Of a stretch of 18,446 bases of DNA, positions 1 to 7,851 are shown piece after piece. Source of the DNA: an uncultured Solirubrobacter sp. Lineage in GTDB: Bacteria; Actinomycetota; Thermoleophilia; Solirubrobacterales; Solirubrobacteraceae. The position numbers were made by a program, and so were the translations under genes. The stretch lies in assembly GCA_937871635.1 (NCBI GenBank), contig CALMNS010000009.1, forward strand, positions 1-18,446, read 5' to 3'. The notes under the pieces are model-generated. The model worked only from the letters and a program-made list of their open reading frames with translations. It ran no database searches and was not told where the DNA came from. Numbering within the stretch: position 1 is the stretch's first letter; the number at the start of each line of letters is the position of its first letter.

Positions 1-714
1 GGCCGGGCGCGGCGCGTTGACACCGATGGCGAATGCGCGCGCGGCGGCCGTCGCGCGCGGCATGGCGCCGTGCGCGGCGAGCGGCCGCTCACCGGCCACC
101 ACGGTGCTGCGGACGGATCCCGCGCCTTGCAGCTCGACGTCCACGACGTCGCCGGGCTCCACCACACCGGTGCCCGCCGGCGTGCCGGTCAAGATCACGT
201 CGCCGCGCTCGAGCGTCATGAAACGCGAGAGGTCGGCGACGAGCTGCCCGAAGCCGAAGAGGAGCTCGCTGGTGTCGGCTTCTTGCACGATCTGGCCGTT
301 GACCCGCGTGCGCAGGCGCAGAACGCCGGCGTCGACCTCCGAGGCGGCGACCGCCGGCCCGATCGGCGTGAAGCCGTCCTGGCCCTTGGACAGCAGGTTG
401 GAGCCGCGATCGGCCCACCGGAAGTCGTGCGCACCGAAGTCGTTGGCGGGCGCGTACCAGCCGATGGCGCGCTCACCTTCCTCCGGCGTCGCGTCACGGA
501 CGCTGGCCCCCAGGATGAGCGCGACCTCGCCTTCGAAGGCCAGCAGCTCCGCGCCGTGTGGGCGGACCACCGGACCGCCCTCCGTGATCGAGGAAGGTGG
601 CTTGAGGAAGTACGAGGGCTCGCTCGGGACCCGCCCCCGCTGCTCGGCGCGGCTGCGGTAGTTCAGGTGCACGGCGACGACCTTGGTGGGAACGAGGCCC
701 TCGGGCAGCGCCAT
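1..714 (-). CDS. Fumarylacetoacetate hydrolase (FAH) family protein, HpaG/HpcE-like, 3' end beyond the window
   Basis: The reading frame is open from an ATG at 714 to the window edge (238 codons, no stop), so the C-terminus is missing. The start has a good Shine-Dalgarno (CAGGAGG) about 8 bases upstream. The translation shows FAH-fold hallmarks: FEGEVALILG, which carries the Glu-x-Glu type metal-site segment (residues about 60-70), then WYAPANDFGAHD, a GQDGFTPIGP segment, and TGTPAGTGVVEPGD near residue 190. In homoprotocatechuate catabolism, members of this family decarboxylate 5-oxopent-3-ene-1,2,5-tricarboxylate and isomerise the product (HpaG/HpcE). Such proteins are often a tandem of two FAH domains, and the still-open frame allows this here. 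It lies 99 bases downstream of hpaC on the same strand, which supports the role. Another acylpyruvase-like FAH activity cannot be excluded. Family call confident; exact reaction inferred. Confidence 0.85.
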   Translation of the reverse strand, partial: MALPEGLVPTKVVAVHLNYRSRAEQRGRVPSEPSYFLKPPSSITEGGPVVRPHGAELLAFEGEVALILGASVRDATPEEGERAIGWYAPANDFGAHDFRWADRGSNLLSKGQDGFTPIGPAVAASEVDAGVLRLRTRVNGQIVQEADTSELLFGFGQLVADLSRFMTLERGDVILTGTPAGTGVVEPGDVVDVELQGAGSVRSTVVAGERPLAAHGAMPRATAAARAFAIGVNAPRPA

Positions 715-757
715 CTCAGTCGCCTCCTGCCTCGGCGGTGAGCGAGTCTCGCACCTG

Positions 758-775
758 GGCACCGGCGTAGGTGCC
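758..775. other. Small perfect hairpin between hpaC and the FAH gene
   Basis: GGCACC and GGTGCC pair as a perfect 6-bp stem around a six-base loop in the 99-base gap between the hpaC stop and the FAH start. There is no T-rich tract on either side, so it is not a convincing intrinsic terminator. It might act as an RNA processing or attenuation structure within the hpaB-hpaC-FAH transcript. With stems this short, chance occurrence in GC-rich DNA is quite possible. Confidence 0.3.
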
Positions 776-813
776 GGCGGGCGGCAGGGTGTCGAGGTCG
801 AGGGCCACGAGGC

Positions 814-1305
814 TCAGATCAGGTCCTCGATGCCGAGCTGGCTCTCGGCGATCGAGGTGAACGCACTCGTGTGGAAGCCCAGTGCGGCGCCGTCGCGATA
901 GTCGAAGTCGACGACTTCGCCGAGGAACAGCGTATGGTCGCCGCCGTCGTAGTTGCGCCACGGCCGGCACTCCAGATGGGCGAGCATGCCGGCAAGGTGT
1001 GGAATCGCGGCGCCTTCCACCCAGACGGCGGGATCCCCGGCGGCTCCGGCGAACTGCCGGGCGATCGGCTCCTGCTCGGCGCCGAGCACGTTGACGCAGA
1101 ATGGCCGGCCTGCGAGCGCGTCATGGGACCGGGCACGGCGGGCCACGCTGACGAGCACCAGCGGCGGCTCCGTGGAGACGGACGTGAACGAGTTCACGGT
1201 GATGCCGCGCGGGCCATCGGGGCCGTCGAAGGTGACGACCACCACGCCGGTCGCGAAGCGGCCCAGACAGGAGCGCAGCGAGCGCGGGGCGAGCGTGGTG
1301 GTCAT
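814..1305 (-). CDS. hpaC: Flavin reductase, HpaC-type small component of the 4-hydroxyphenylacetate 3-hydroxylase
   Basis: A 163-residue protein of the flavin reductase-like (split-barrel FMN-binding) family, the normal length for HpaC. It shows the N-terminal FATGVVVVTF segment, the GITVNSFTSVSTEPPLVLVSV flavin-binding region starting near residue 34, FCVNVLG, and the C-terminal GDHTLFLGEV motif near residue 121. Family members reduce FAD/FMN with NAD(P)H and hand free reduced flavin to the monooxygenase. Its ATG (1305-1303) overlaps the hpaB stop by four bases (ATGA), so translation is probably coupled and the two subunits made together. Adjacency to hpaB is what turns the generic flavin reductase call into HpaC. 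The choice of flavin and of NADH versus NADPH cannot be read from the sequence. Confidence 0.9.
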   Translation of the reverse strand: MTTTLAPRSLRSCLGRFATGVVVVTFDGPDGPRGITVNSFTSVSTEPPLVLVSVARRARSHDALAGRPFCVNVLGAEQEPIARQFAGAAGDPAVWVEGAAIPHLAGMLAHLECRPWRNYDGGDHTLFLGEVVDFDYRDGAALGFHTSAFTSIAESQLGIEDLI

Positions 1306-2771
1306 GCCGGGACCGGCTCGGACTCGGTGACACGCTCGAGGAAGCCGCGGACCCGGTCCTTGTAGGGCTCGCGATCGGTGGCCTTGAGCAGGGCGCCCGC
1401 CATGCGAACCGGATCGCCGAAGAAGTAGTACTCGTAGAGGTTCTGGCGACCGGCGAAGCCGGACGTGGACAGGTCCCAGGCCAGCCGGAACAGCCGCACC
1501 CGCTCGGGGCCCGACAGCGCCGCCGACTGCAGGTAGCGCTCGACGTCCTCGCGGGCGCTGCCGGCCAGGTCGGCCTCGGTCGGGATCGCCATCAGGCCGC
1601 TGGCGCCGAACTTGCGGACGATCTCGGGCAGCCGCTGCGATGCCTTGGGGAACCAGTTGCGGGCGGTGTTGAGCGGCTCCCAGGCGGGCGTGCAGACCCC
1701 GAACTCGTTGGGAGCGGCGTCGGCCTCGGCGGCTCGGATGAGCCCGTGCAGCGTGCCGACGATCGTGACGACCTCAGCCAGGTCCTCTTGGATGTGCGTG
1801 AACTGCTCGATCCCGATGGCCTCGGTCATCAAAGACAGCAGTCCCAGGAAGGCCTCTGCCTTCGCCGTGGTCCGGGTGGTCACCTGGTGGGCCATGTGCA
1901 CGACGGCCGAGGTGTCGTTGTAGAAGCCGTTGCACAGCTCGGGGTTTCCGAGCATGAAGACCCGCTCCCAGGCCACGTGCACGTCGTCGAAGACGACGAC
2001 GGCGTCGATCTCGTCGAAGCGGCCCCCAAGGGGGTGGTCACGCCCGTAGTCGAGGTTCTCGCGGCAGATGAAGCGCAGGCCAGGCGCGTCGCAGTTGATG
2101 GCGAAGGCGAACGAGTACGGGGCATCGTCGGGCGTGCCCTTGAGCACCGTGGAGGGGAACACCAGCAGCTCGTCGGCGATCGGACCGATCGTCGCGAGCA
2201 TGCGCGCGCCACGGATGACGATGCCGTTGTCGTCCTCGCCGACCACGTGCGCCCCGAGCGCGCGGCCGTCGACCTGTTGCCCCGGCCCGACGGCCCGGTT
2301 CGCCTGCGGCGGAATCAGGGTGTGGGTCGTGAGCAGATCTTCCTCGCGCACCTTCTCGTAGTAGGCGGCGGCGTTGTCGGCGAAGCGGGCGTCGGCCTGC
2401 GCGAACCAGGGGCCGGCCTCGCTGAGCGCCATCAGCGCGGAGTTGAGGTAGTCACCGGTACGGCCGAGCGTGCCGAGGCTGTGGTCGGCCCAGGCCTTGA
2501 ACCCGGCGCCCCGCCGGGCCAGGTCCTCGGCGGTGTGCGGCACCATGAACGACGTGCCGACGCGGTCGCCGCTGGTCGGCGACTCGTACGTGAGCACGTC
2601 ACGCAGCTCCGGGGAGTGCTGCAGGTCGTACAGCTCCGCGTAGCTGCGCACGACGGCGGCGAGCGCGGGGTGCTCGGGGATCGCACCGAGCACGCGCTCG
2701 CCGTTGATCTCCACCGTGGGGCGGGTCTCGGCGAGACGGTCGATGTACTCCTGGCCGGTGCGGGCTCCCAT
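1302..2771 (-). CDS. hpaB: 4-hydroxyphenylacetate 3-hydroxylase, oxygenase component (HpaB family)
   Basis: A 489-residue member of the FADH2-dependent HpaB/PheA oxygenase family (usual length about 480-520). I chose the ATG at 2771 because it has an AAGGAG Shine-Dalgarno and gives the normal N-terminus MGARTGQEYIDRL; the frame can be extended upstream to 2900, but through promoter-like sequence. GRTGDYLN (R104, Y108) and TTHTLIPPQANR (H150) correspond to the Arg-x3-Tyr and His that bind the phenol in Thermus HpaB (R100, Y104, H142). The mid-domain (MLATIGPIADELLVFPS) and FDDVHVAWERVF are also typical. The expected reaction is ortho-hydroxylation of 4-hydroxyphenylacetate to 3,4-dihydroxyphenylacetate using reduced flavin from the overlapping hpaC product. 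Close homologues act on other phenols, but the HpaD, HpaE and HpaI relatives nearby favour 4-hydroxyphenylacetate. Confidence 0.92.
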   Translation of the reverse strand: MGARTGQEYIDRLAETRPTVEINGERVLGAIPEHPALAAVVRSYAELYDLQHSPELRDVLTYESPTSGDRVGTSFMVPHTAEDLARRGAGFKAWADHSLGTLGRTGDYLNSALMALSEAGPWFAQADARFADNAAAYYEKVREEDLLTTHTLIPPQANRAVGPGQQVDGRALGAHVVGEDDNGIVIRGARMLATIGPIADELLVFPSTVLKGTPDDAPYSFAFAINCDAPGLRFICRENLDYGRDHPLGGRFDEIDAVVVFDDVHVAWERVFMLGNPELCNGFYNDTSAVVHMAHQVTTRTTAKAEAFLGLLSLMTEAIGIEQFTHIQEDLAEVVTIVGTLHGLIRAAEADAAPNEFGVCTPAWEPLNTARNWFPKASQRLPEIVRKFGASGLMAIPTEADLAGSAREDVERYLQSAALSGPERVRLFRLAWDLSTSGFAGRQNLYEYYFFGDPVRMAGALLKATDREPYKDRVRGFLERVTESEPVPA

Positions 2772-3070
2772 CTGGACAGCTCCTTCAGTCAGTCGACGAT
2801 TACCCGACGTAGTGTGTCCGTTATTTGTGCGGTGCGCAACATAGTTGTACACTCTGGCGCGTTGCCGCTCACAGCGTTTCTCTCGCCGCAGACCCGGCAC
2901 CCAAGGACGAAGGCGCCCGCCGTGCCGTGCCGTCTGCCGTCCGGCTGCCTCGTCGCGCTCGCCTCGACGACCGCGCCAGCGTGGTGACCCGCCGCGACCA
3001 TATAGTCCGTTCGTATCTGATCGCCGCTTGAAGGCGGCGGGCGGCCGACAAGCACAGGAGAAGAGGTGGG
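2772..3070. promoter_or_regulatory. Divergent promoter region between hpaB (minus) and the GntR regulator gene (plus)
   Basis: These 299 bases contain no credible gene. The part next to hpaB (about 2815-2855) is clearly less GC-rich than its surroundings, as expected for a promoter. It holds TTGTGC (2825-2830), GCGCAA (2834-2839) and TTGTAC (2845-2850). A weak -10-like TATAGT lies at 3001-3006 upstream of the regulator gene, without a recognisable -35. A 6-bp hairpin (CGCCGC / GCGGCG) sits in the regulator's leader around 3022-3040. The regulator's Shine-Dalgarno is AGGAGAAGAGGTGGG just before 3071. Placement between a regulator and its likely target operon suggests repression here, but no transcription start can be fixed from sequence. 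Confidence 0.6.
2825..2850. promoter_or_regulatory. Candidate operator: imperfect palindrome plus a repeated TTGTRC half-site
   Basis: TTGTGC-GGT-GCGCAA (2825-2839) is an imperfect inverted repeat of 15 bases. A further TTGTAC at 2845-2850 begins exactly 20 bases after the first TTGTGC, about two helical turns. Such short TTGT-type half-sites in an AT-richer promoter next to a GntR/FCD gene are plausible binding sites, either for the adjacent regulator or for the IclR protein at the far end of the island. This is inference from position and symmetry. Confidence 0.35.
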
Positions 3071-3754
3071 ATGGCGGCGGCCAAGCCTGAACGACTGACC
3101 AAACAGGAGTGGGTGTATCGCCAGCTCCGTGAGCGGATCCTCAGCGGTGCGTTCGGACCCGGGTATCGCGTCGTCATCGAATCCCTCGCGGCCGAGTTCG
3201 CGGTGAGCGCGTTGCCCGTTCGAGAGGCGGTGCGACGCTTGGAGGCCGAGGGCCTGGTCGTCTACCGGCCCAACGCCGGCGCCCAGGTCGCGCCTGCCGA
3301 CCCCGGCCTGTTCGACGAGGAGATGGTCGTCCTGGCCCTGCTCGAGGGCTACGCCACGGCGCTCGCCGCGAAGGAACTGGCTCCTGAGGACATCGAAGAG
3401 CTGCGCTCGATCAACCGGCGAATGCGGGAGGCCATGGAGAACATGGACACGCTCGCGTTCGGACGGCTCAACCAGGAGTTCCACAGCATCATCTTCGACC
3501 ACTGCCCGAACCCGTCGCTGGTGGAGATGGCCCGCGACGTCGCCCGGCGGCTGGACGCCATCCGCCGCACGGTCTTCGTGCAGATCCCCTACCGCGGGGC
3601 GGCATCGGTGCAGGAGCATGATCGGCTCATCGAGTTGCTAGAGGGCGGTGCCCCGCCGGCGAAGATCGAGCGCGCCGCGCGCGAGCACAAGCTCCACACC
3701 GTCGAGAGCTTCCGCCGCTGGCGCGTCGAGCATCCGATCAAGGCCGGCAGCTGA
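3071..3754 (+). CDS. GntR-family transcriptional regulator, FadR/FCD subfamily
   Basis: A 227-residue protein with an N-terminal winged helix-turn-helix (residues about 12-75, including LREAV-type PVREAVRRLEAEGLV) and a C-terminal all-helical FCD ligand domain (about 80-215). The FCD metal/ligand-site residues are visible as NQEFH (N134, H138), QEH (H183) and REH (H206). Regulators of this group usually bind a carboxylated metabolite and release DNA; many control aromatic or organic acid catabolism. It starts with ATG preceded by AGGAGAAGAGG. It is divergent from hpaB and converges on the nitrilase gene with only 29 bases between stops, so it lies between the two minus-strand transcription units and probably controls one or both. 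The effector could be 4-hydroxyphenylacetate or a ring-cleavage product, but this is inferred. Confidence 0.93.
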   Translation: MAAAKPERLTKQEWVYRQLRERILSGAFGPGYRVVIESLAAEFAVSALPVREAVRRLEAEGLVVYRPNAGAQVAPADPGLFDEEMVVLALLEGYATALAAKELAPEDIEELRSINRRMREAMENMDTLAFGRLNQEFHSIIFDHCPNPSLVEMARDVARRLDAIRRTVFVQIPYRGAASVQEHDRLIELLEGGAPPAKIERAAREHKLHTVESFRRWRVEHPIKAGS

Positions 3755-3783
3755 CGCGAGCACCGTCACGGCCGGCTCGGGGG

Positions 3784-4815
3784 TCATCCCACCCCGGCGG
3801 GCACGACCTCGTCCCCGTCCGGAGCCGGCGGCTCGTCAGCGACGACCTGCGGAGCCTCCGTGTCCAAGTACGTGACCGGCACGCTGGCGCGGCGGTCGAG
3901 CACGAGGCGGGTGACGTCAGGCCGCGCGTAGTGGCCGGCCGGATCGGCTGCCATCTTGGCGAGCGAGATGAGGCCGAGGTCGAGCTCGGCGTAGTGGATG
4001 CCTTCCTGCTCAGGCGGGAGGTACTCGCACAGCCGGGAGCCGTCGGGGCCGAAGATCATCGACTTCCCGCCACCGACCAGGAGCAGCTCGCGCTTGTCGG
4101 GCGTATCGCACAGCATCTCGACGATCTGCTCGTTGACGGGCGTGGTCGCGGCCAGGACGAAGCAACCGCCTTCGCCGGCGTACATCTGGCTGGCGGCGTC
4201 GTTGAGCTCGGGGCCGAGGGCGTAGACCTGGGGCAGCAAGGAGAAGCTCGGCCACGCGGCGGCGTGGACCTGCTCGTTCATGCTGTACATGGCGTACTTG
4301 GTCAGCGGCTGGAAGTGCTCCCAGCAGCACAGCGCCCCGACGCGTCCCAGCTCGGTGTCATGGACGGCGAGGCTGTCGCCCTGTCCCTCGCCGAAGACCG
4401 CCCGCTCGAGGTGAGTGGGCTTGAGCTTTCGCCTGGCGGCGATGCGGCGTCCCTCGTCGTCGTAGAGGATCTGTCCCATGTAGAGGCTGGCGCCGTCGCG
4501 CAGGCTGCAGCCCAGCGAGACGTGGATGCCATGCTCGCGCGCCGCTTCGGCCAGCGTGTGCTCCGCTTCGGTGTCCAGCGCCAGCGAGTTGTCGAAGTAG
4601 CGCTGCACCCACTGCGCGGTCCAGGCCGGCGAGCCCAGCCACGCCCAGTATGGGTAGCCGGGGACCCAGGTCTCCGGGAAGACGATGAGGCGGGCGCCGT
4701 TGGAAGCGGCTTCGGCGATGAGGGCAACGGTCTTGTCGACGGTCGCCTCGAGGTCGAGGTAGACGGGTGTCGCCTGCACGACTGCGGCGGTGTACTTCGG
4801 GTGCTCGAGGCTCAT
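3784..4815 (-). CDS. Nitrilase (carbon-nitrogen hydrolase), probably arylacetonitrilase
   Basis: A 343-residue true nitrilase-branch enzyme of the CN-hydrolase superfamily. The Glu-Lys-Cys catalytic set is intact: E48 in FPETWVPGYPYW, K130 in RRKLKPTHLER and C164 in ALCCWEHFQP. The spacing between them matches Synechocystis Nit6803 (E53, K135, C169). Nitrilases hydrolyse R-CN to R-COOH plus ammonia, sometimes releasing some amide. The ATG at 4815 overlaps the aldoxime dehydratase stop by four bases (ATGA) and has a strong GGAGGAGGACC Shine-Dalgarno inside the upstream gene. This is the last gene of the six-gene operon. Pairing with an aldoxime dehydratase is the known aldoxime-nitrile pathway arrangement, so the substrate should be the nitrile made by its neighbour. 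The product would be an arylacetic acid if the hpa genes belong to the same route. Confidence 0.93.
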   Translation of the reverse strand: MSLEHPKYTAAVVQATPVYLDLEATVDKTVALIAEAASNGARLIVFPETWVPGYPYWAWLGSPAWTAQWVQRYFDNSLALDTEAEHTLAEAAREHGIHVSLGCSLRDGASLYMGQILYDDEGRRIAARRKLKPTHLERAVFGEGQGDSLAVHDTELGRVGALCCWEHFQPLTKYAMYSMNEQVHAAAWPSFSLLPQVYALGPELNDAASQMYAGEGGCFVLAATTPVNEQIVEMLCDTPDKRELLLVGGGKSMIFGPDGSRLCEYLPPEQEGIHYAELDLGLISLAKMAADPAGHYARPDVTRLVLDRRASVPVTYLDTEAPQVVADEPPAPDGDEVVPAGVG

Positions 4816-5870
4816 GCTTGGTCCTCCTCCTGGTGGTCGTCTCGTCCCAACGTGGCGAGCAGTCCGGTGTCCGGGTGGCAGCTCAGGTACTCGAGCCCGA
4901 GGGTGTCGCTGGTCAAGACGGCCACCTCGTGCCAGAGCCGGAGCTGGACGTCGCCGCCGGCCTGGGACACGAGTCCCATGAAGGCGTCGAAGATGGCCAT
5001 GTGCGTCGGATGCGACCAGGTCCACCGCTCCAAGTGCCCCAACGAGCGGAAGTAGGCCAGCACGCAGGAGCGGTCCTGCGGCTGCCAGTCCGCATCCATC
5101 TCGCGCACCAGGCGCGACGACAGGCAGCCCGTCTCGTCAGGATGGTCACGCAGGAAGTCCGCGCCCTGCTCGAGGACGGGGGCGACCGTCTGCTCGTAGG
5201 TCTCACGCTGTTGCCCGCGCGTGTGGCTCCAGTCCTGGCCCGTGCGGATGAAGCACACGTTCTCGGGTGCGCGTAGCGTCAGCTTCCGGGGCTGCGACTC
5301 CCGCCTACCGGCCGCGCGCGGCCCGGCGACGGCGTCCCCGTTGAGGGGGTCGGTGTGGGAGGCGGAGATCCGGTCGCGCATCGCGCCCCAGTACTCGTGC
5401 ACGCCGGTGGGAGCGAGATCGCCCAGTGCCGAGAACCCGCGCCCTGCGACGCCTGCGGAGTCGAGGGTCTCGAGGCGTTCGCCCTGGAGCTGCAGCAGCT
5501 CGCGCCAGCGCCCCACGCCCAACCCGAGGTCGTGCGCGCCGCTCCACAGTCGGGCGACGTCCGGCTGCGCTGCCCAGCGCCGGTGCTCGTGGGGATCGGT
5601 CCAGTAGCACAGCAGGATGTCGTTGCGCGATCCGTGGGGGTCCGAGTACGTGGCTCGGTCCACCTGGCCGGGTCCGTGCTCGAGCGTCACTGCCCGTTCC
5701 AGTGGCTCACGCAGTACGTCCGGCTGTGCGTGACCATCGGGGTACTGGACGGCGACCTGCTCGAGCACCACGTGCTCGGGCATCGGGGCAGTCCACGCGG
5801 GGGCGTGGACAACGTGGCCGACGGGCTTGTTGGGCGCTGCGTCGGTGTCCAGGGCGGCGTGCGGGCTCAT
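4812..5870 (-). CDS. oxd: Heme-dependent aldoxime dehydratase (phenylacetaldoxime dehydratase family)
   Basis: A 352-residue protein, the size of characterised OxdA/OxdB/OxdRE enzymes. Family signatures are HEYWGAMRDR (residues about 158-167), ENVCFIRTGQDWS (203-215), a PVLEQGADFLRDHPDETGC block (about 231-249), SHPTH (286-290) and LRLWHEVAVL (310-319). In the family a His of the HPTH region binds heme through its proximal side, and a distal His (here probably H314 in LWHE) with an Arg of the MRDR region acts on the substrate; the residue matching is mine and approximate. The reaction is dehydration of R-CH=N-OH to R-CN, with the substrate bound to ferrous heme through nitrogen. The ATG at 5870 overlaps the upstream dioxygenase stop (ATGA), and its own stop overlaps the nitrilase start. 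Arylacetaldoximes are the usual substrates of this branch; the exact one here is unknown. Confidence 0.93.
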   Translation of the reverse strand: MSPHAALDTDAAPNKPVGHVVHAPAWTAPMPEHVVLEQVAVQYPDGHAQPDVLREPLERAVTLEHGPGQVDRATYSDPHGSRNDILLCYWTDPHEHRRWAAQPDVARLWSGAHDLGLGVGRWRELLQLQGERLETLDSAGVAGRGFSALGDLAPTGVHEYWGAMRDRISASHTDPLNGDAVAGPRAAGRRESQPRKLTLRAPENVCFIRTGQDWSHTRGQQRETYEQTVAPVLEQGADFLRDHPDETGCLSSRLVREMDADWQPQDRSCVLAYFRSLGHLERWTWSHPTHMAIFDAFMGLVSQAGGDVQLRLWHEVAVLTSDTLGLEYLSCHPDTGLLATLGRDDHQEEDQA

Positions 5871-6886
5871 CGGATCGCCGCCTCGGCTCGCGCGAGACGC
5901 GCGCCGCCCTGAAGCGGAGCGTCGACCGCCTCGCCTTCGAACGGCGGCATCCCGTACGTGTTGAAGCTGGCCGGGAGCTTGGCGCCCCAGGCCGGCCCTC
6001 GCGCGTACTCGGCCTCCGACCAGACCGTGGGTGGGGCATCAGGATCGAAGACCAGGTAACCGCCCGTGGTGATCTCGACGCGGTTGCCGCCCGGCTCGAT
6101 CACGTAGCAGTAGAACGACTGGGAGGCGGTGTGCTTCGAGGGCGCCGCCTCGATCGGAACGTCATGGTCCAGGAACAGGTCGGCCGAGCGCAGCACTTCC
6201 TCGCGGCTGTCCACCCAGAAGGCAAGGTGATGCAGGCGGCCCCGCGTCGGATAGGCCTCGAGCACGTAGATGACCTCGTGCGCCAGGATGCCCAGGCTCA
6301 TCCAGGCGCCGGCTTCGCGCCCGTCGTCGAGTTGCACCTTCTCGCGCAGCCGGAAGCCGAGGTGCTCCTGCATGAACGCGCGATTGGCGGCGATCTCGCG
6401 CGTGAGGAGGTTGAGGTGGTCGAACCGGCGGACGGAGACGCCGCGCCCGCCGTAGCGTTGCGGCTGGTTCTTCATGGAGGGCTTGAGCGCGTCCTCCGGG
6501 ACGTAGCGCTCGGTCTCGTAGTAGATCTCGAACCGGTGGCCGTCCGGGTCGCAGAAGCGGTACGCGGGCCCATGGCCGATGTCGCCGTCGACCCAGCCCA
6601 ACCCGGATCCGGCCTGCTCCAGCGCCGCGACGCGACGCTTGAGCGCTGCGTCGCTGCGCGCGCGGAGCGCCAGATGGCCGAGTCCGGTCGTCGGCGCCTC
6701 GGTGAGCTTGAGGCAGTAGCGCTCGTAGTCGCCGAACCCGCGCAGGTAGACCGAGCCGTTCTCGCGCGCCTCCACCTCCATCCCGAGCAGCTCGACGAAG
6801 AAGCGCTCGCTCGCCTCCGGCTTGGGCGTCAACAGCTCGGCGTGCGCGACGTGCGCGACATCGTGCTCGAAGAGGTTCTCCTTCAT
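5867..6886 (-). CDS. Type I extradiol (catechol 2,3-) dioxygenase, VOC superfamily, second copy
   Basis: A 339-residue two-domain vicinal-oxygen-chelate dioxygenase. The N-terminal module (about 10-125) is degenerate and the C-terminal module (about 153-275) is catalytic. The 2-His-1-Glu iron site is complete: H157 in RFDHLNLL, H220 in LHHLAFW and E271 in NRVEI. The second-shell residues N159, H203, H252 and Y261 also fit positions known from Brevibacterium HPCD, so it should be active. It cleaves a catechol next to one hydroxyl. Its C-terminal tail (from about residue 275) differs strongly from the homoprotocatechuate enzyme at 13206-14225, so the substrate may differ. It is bound into the operon by ATGA overlaps with the DUF6282-like gene (upstream) and the aldoxime dehydratase (downstream). 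An HPCD isozyme or an enzyme for a substituted catechol are both possible. Confidence 0.88.
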   Translation of the reverse strand: MKENLFEHDVAHVAHAELLTPKPEASERFFVELLGMEVEARENGSVYLRGFGDYERYCLKLTEAPTTGLGHLALRARSDAALKRRVAALEQAGSGLGWVDGDIGHGPAYRFCDPDGHRFEIYYETERYVPEDALKPSMKNQPQRYGGRGVSVRRFDHLNLLTREIAANRAFMQEHLGFRLREKVQLDDGREAGAWMSLGILAHEVIYVLEAYPTRGRLHHLAFWVDSREEVLRSADLFLDHDVPIEAAPSKHTASQSFYCYVIEPGGNRVEITTGGYLVFDPDAPPTVWSEAEYARGPAWGAKLPASFNTYGMPPFEGEAVDAPLQGGARLARAEAAIR

Positions 6887-7851
6887 CGGTGCTCCTTCGC
6901 ATGTGAAGTGCTGCCGGCGAGCGCCCGGGCGGTCCCGAGCGCCAGCCGTCGCGTGTTGACGACCGCCATGGTGTGGACCTCCTCGTCGTCGAACCCGGCG
7001 TCGAGGAACCGGTCAGCGAAGTGGGCGAGCCCGTCTTCGACCGGGGGGTTCGCGGCCTGCCCGAGATCCGAGGACAGGAAGGTGTGCTCAGGGCCTGTCT
7101 CGCGGGTCGCCTCGATCACCCGTTCGAAGCTCACGCGGCCTGTGAGCGACGGCGTCAGGCAGCGCTCGAGCACGACGCCATGAGCGAGCAGCTCGAGCTG
7201 GTCGCTCACGGAGAGGTCCTGTGACGGGAACTCCGGGTGCGTCACGACGATGTCCGTGGTGCCGAGGTCGGCGGCCGCCGCGACCACGGTGAAGATCTCG
7301 TCGCGAGACAGGTGACCGGTGGCGAGCACCAGCTGGTGCCGAGCGATGACGCGAAGCACATCGACCACCTCGGGCAGCAGCCGGCCGCTGTCGTCGATGA
7401 TCGCGACCGCCGGGGTGTCGATGCCGTCGGCGCGAAGCTCGTGCTGCAGCTGCGCCCACACCGGCAGTCGGGTCCCGGTAGGCGGCGGTACCCGCCCGGC
7501 GGTCTCGTTGAACGCATCGAAGGTCGGCAGCCACACAATCCTGGCGCCCGCGCGGGCGGCAACCTCGACGGCGACGGGGTTCATGCCGCCCACCGCCGAG
7601 TTGAGCACCACGGCACCGAGGACGTCGACGTCGCGCACCACGCCGCGCACGACGGCGGCCCGCTCGGCGGTCGGCGCGTAGTGGGACTTCAGGGCGAAGC
7701 CGGCCATCCCCGTCTCGGCGAACCGATGCGCCAGGCTGACGTCGTCGATGCGCCGAGGGATGATGTCCGGGGCCACGTGGACGTGCAGGTCGTAGGCGCC
7801 GCGCACGAGAGCGCGGGCTCGATCCGACGGTGCGGCGACCGGCGAGCTCAT
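6883..7851 (-). CDS. DUF6282-like metal-dependent hydrolase (amidohydrolase-type fold), function unknown
   Basis: A 322-residue protein when started at the ATG at 7851, which overlaps the aldolase stop (ATGA); the frame could be read further upstream but only through the aldolase gene. It resembles proteins annotated DUF6282, which look like TIM-barrel amidohydrolases. Possible metal or catalytic residues are DLHVHVAPD (H23, H25), ALKSHYAPT (K55, H57), ATGHLS (H180), VVTHPEFP (H205) and LSSDLGQ (D262). That set is typical of a binuclear metal hydrolase, but I know of no established substrate. Its place between the HpaI aldolase and an extradiol dioxygenase suggests it acts on a ring-cleavage product or on an ester or amide of the pathway substrate. 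That is inference from context only. Confidence 0.8.
   Translation of the reverse strand: MSSPVAAPSDRARALVRGAYDLHVHVAPDIIPRRIDDVSLAHRFAETGMAGFALKSHYAPTAERAAVVRGVVRDVDVLGAVVLNSAVGGMNPVAVEVAARAGARIVWLPTFDAFNETAGRVPPPTGTRLPVWAQLQHELRADGIDTPAVAIIDDSGRLLPEVVDVLRVIARHQLVLATGHLSRDEIFTVVAAAADLGTTDIVVTHPEFPSQDLSVSDQLELLAHGVVLERCLTPSLTGRVSFERVIEATRETGPEHTFLSSDLGQAANPPVEDGLAHFADRFLDAGFDDEEVHTMAVVNTRRLALGTARALAGSTSHAKEHR

Noticed and set aside
2772..2900. Extended N-terminus for HpaB beginning at 2900
   Set aside because: The added residues are unlike the family N-terminus and would cover the AT-richer promoter region. The ATG at 2771 has a clear ribosome site and normal length.
1746..2987. Long open frame (413 codons) on the plus strand opposite hpaB
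   Set aside because: It is antisense to a gene with intact HpaB motifs, and its translation (runs of V, R, E, G, D) looks like a codon-bias shadow with no recognisable domain. Similar frames opposite the nitrilase, the hydratase and the dehydrogenase were dismissed for the same reason.
3758..3778. Possible terminator hairpin (GAGC / GCTC) between the GntR and nitrilase stops
   Set aside because: The outer stem is only four base pairs with a short inner CCG/CGG pairing and no T-tract on either strand, so it is likely chance in GC-rich DNA.
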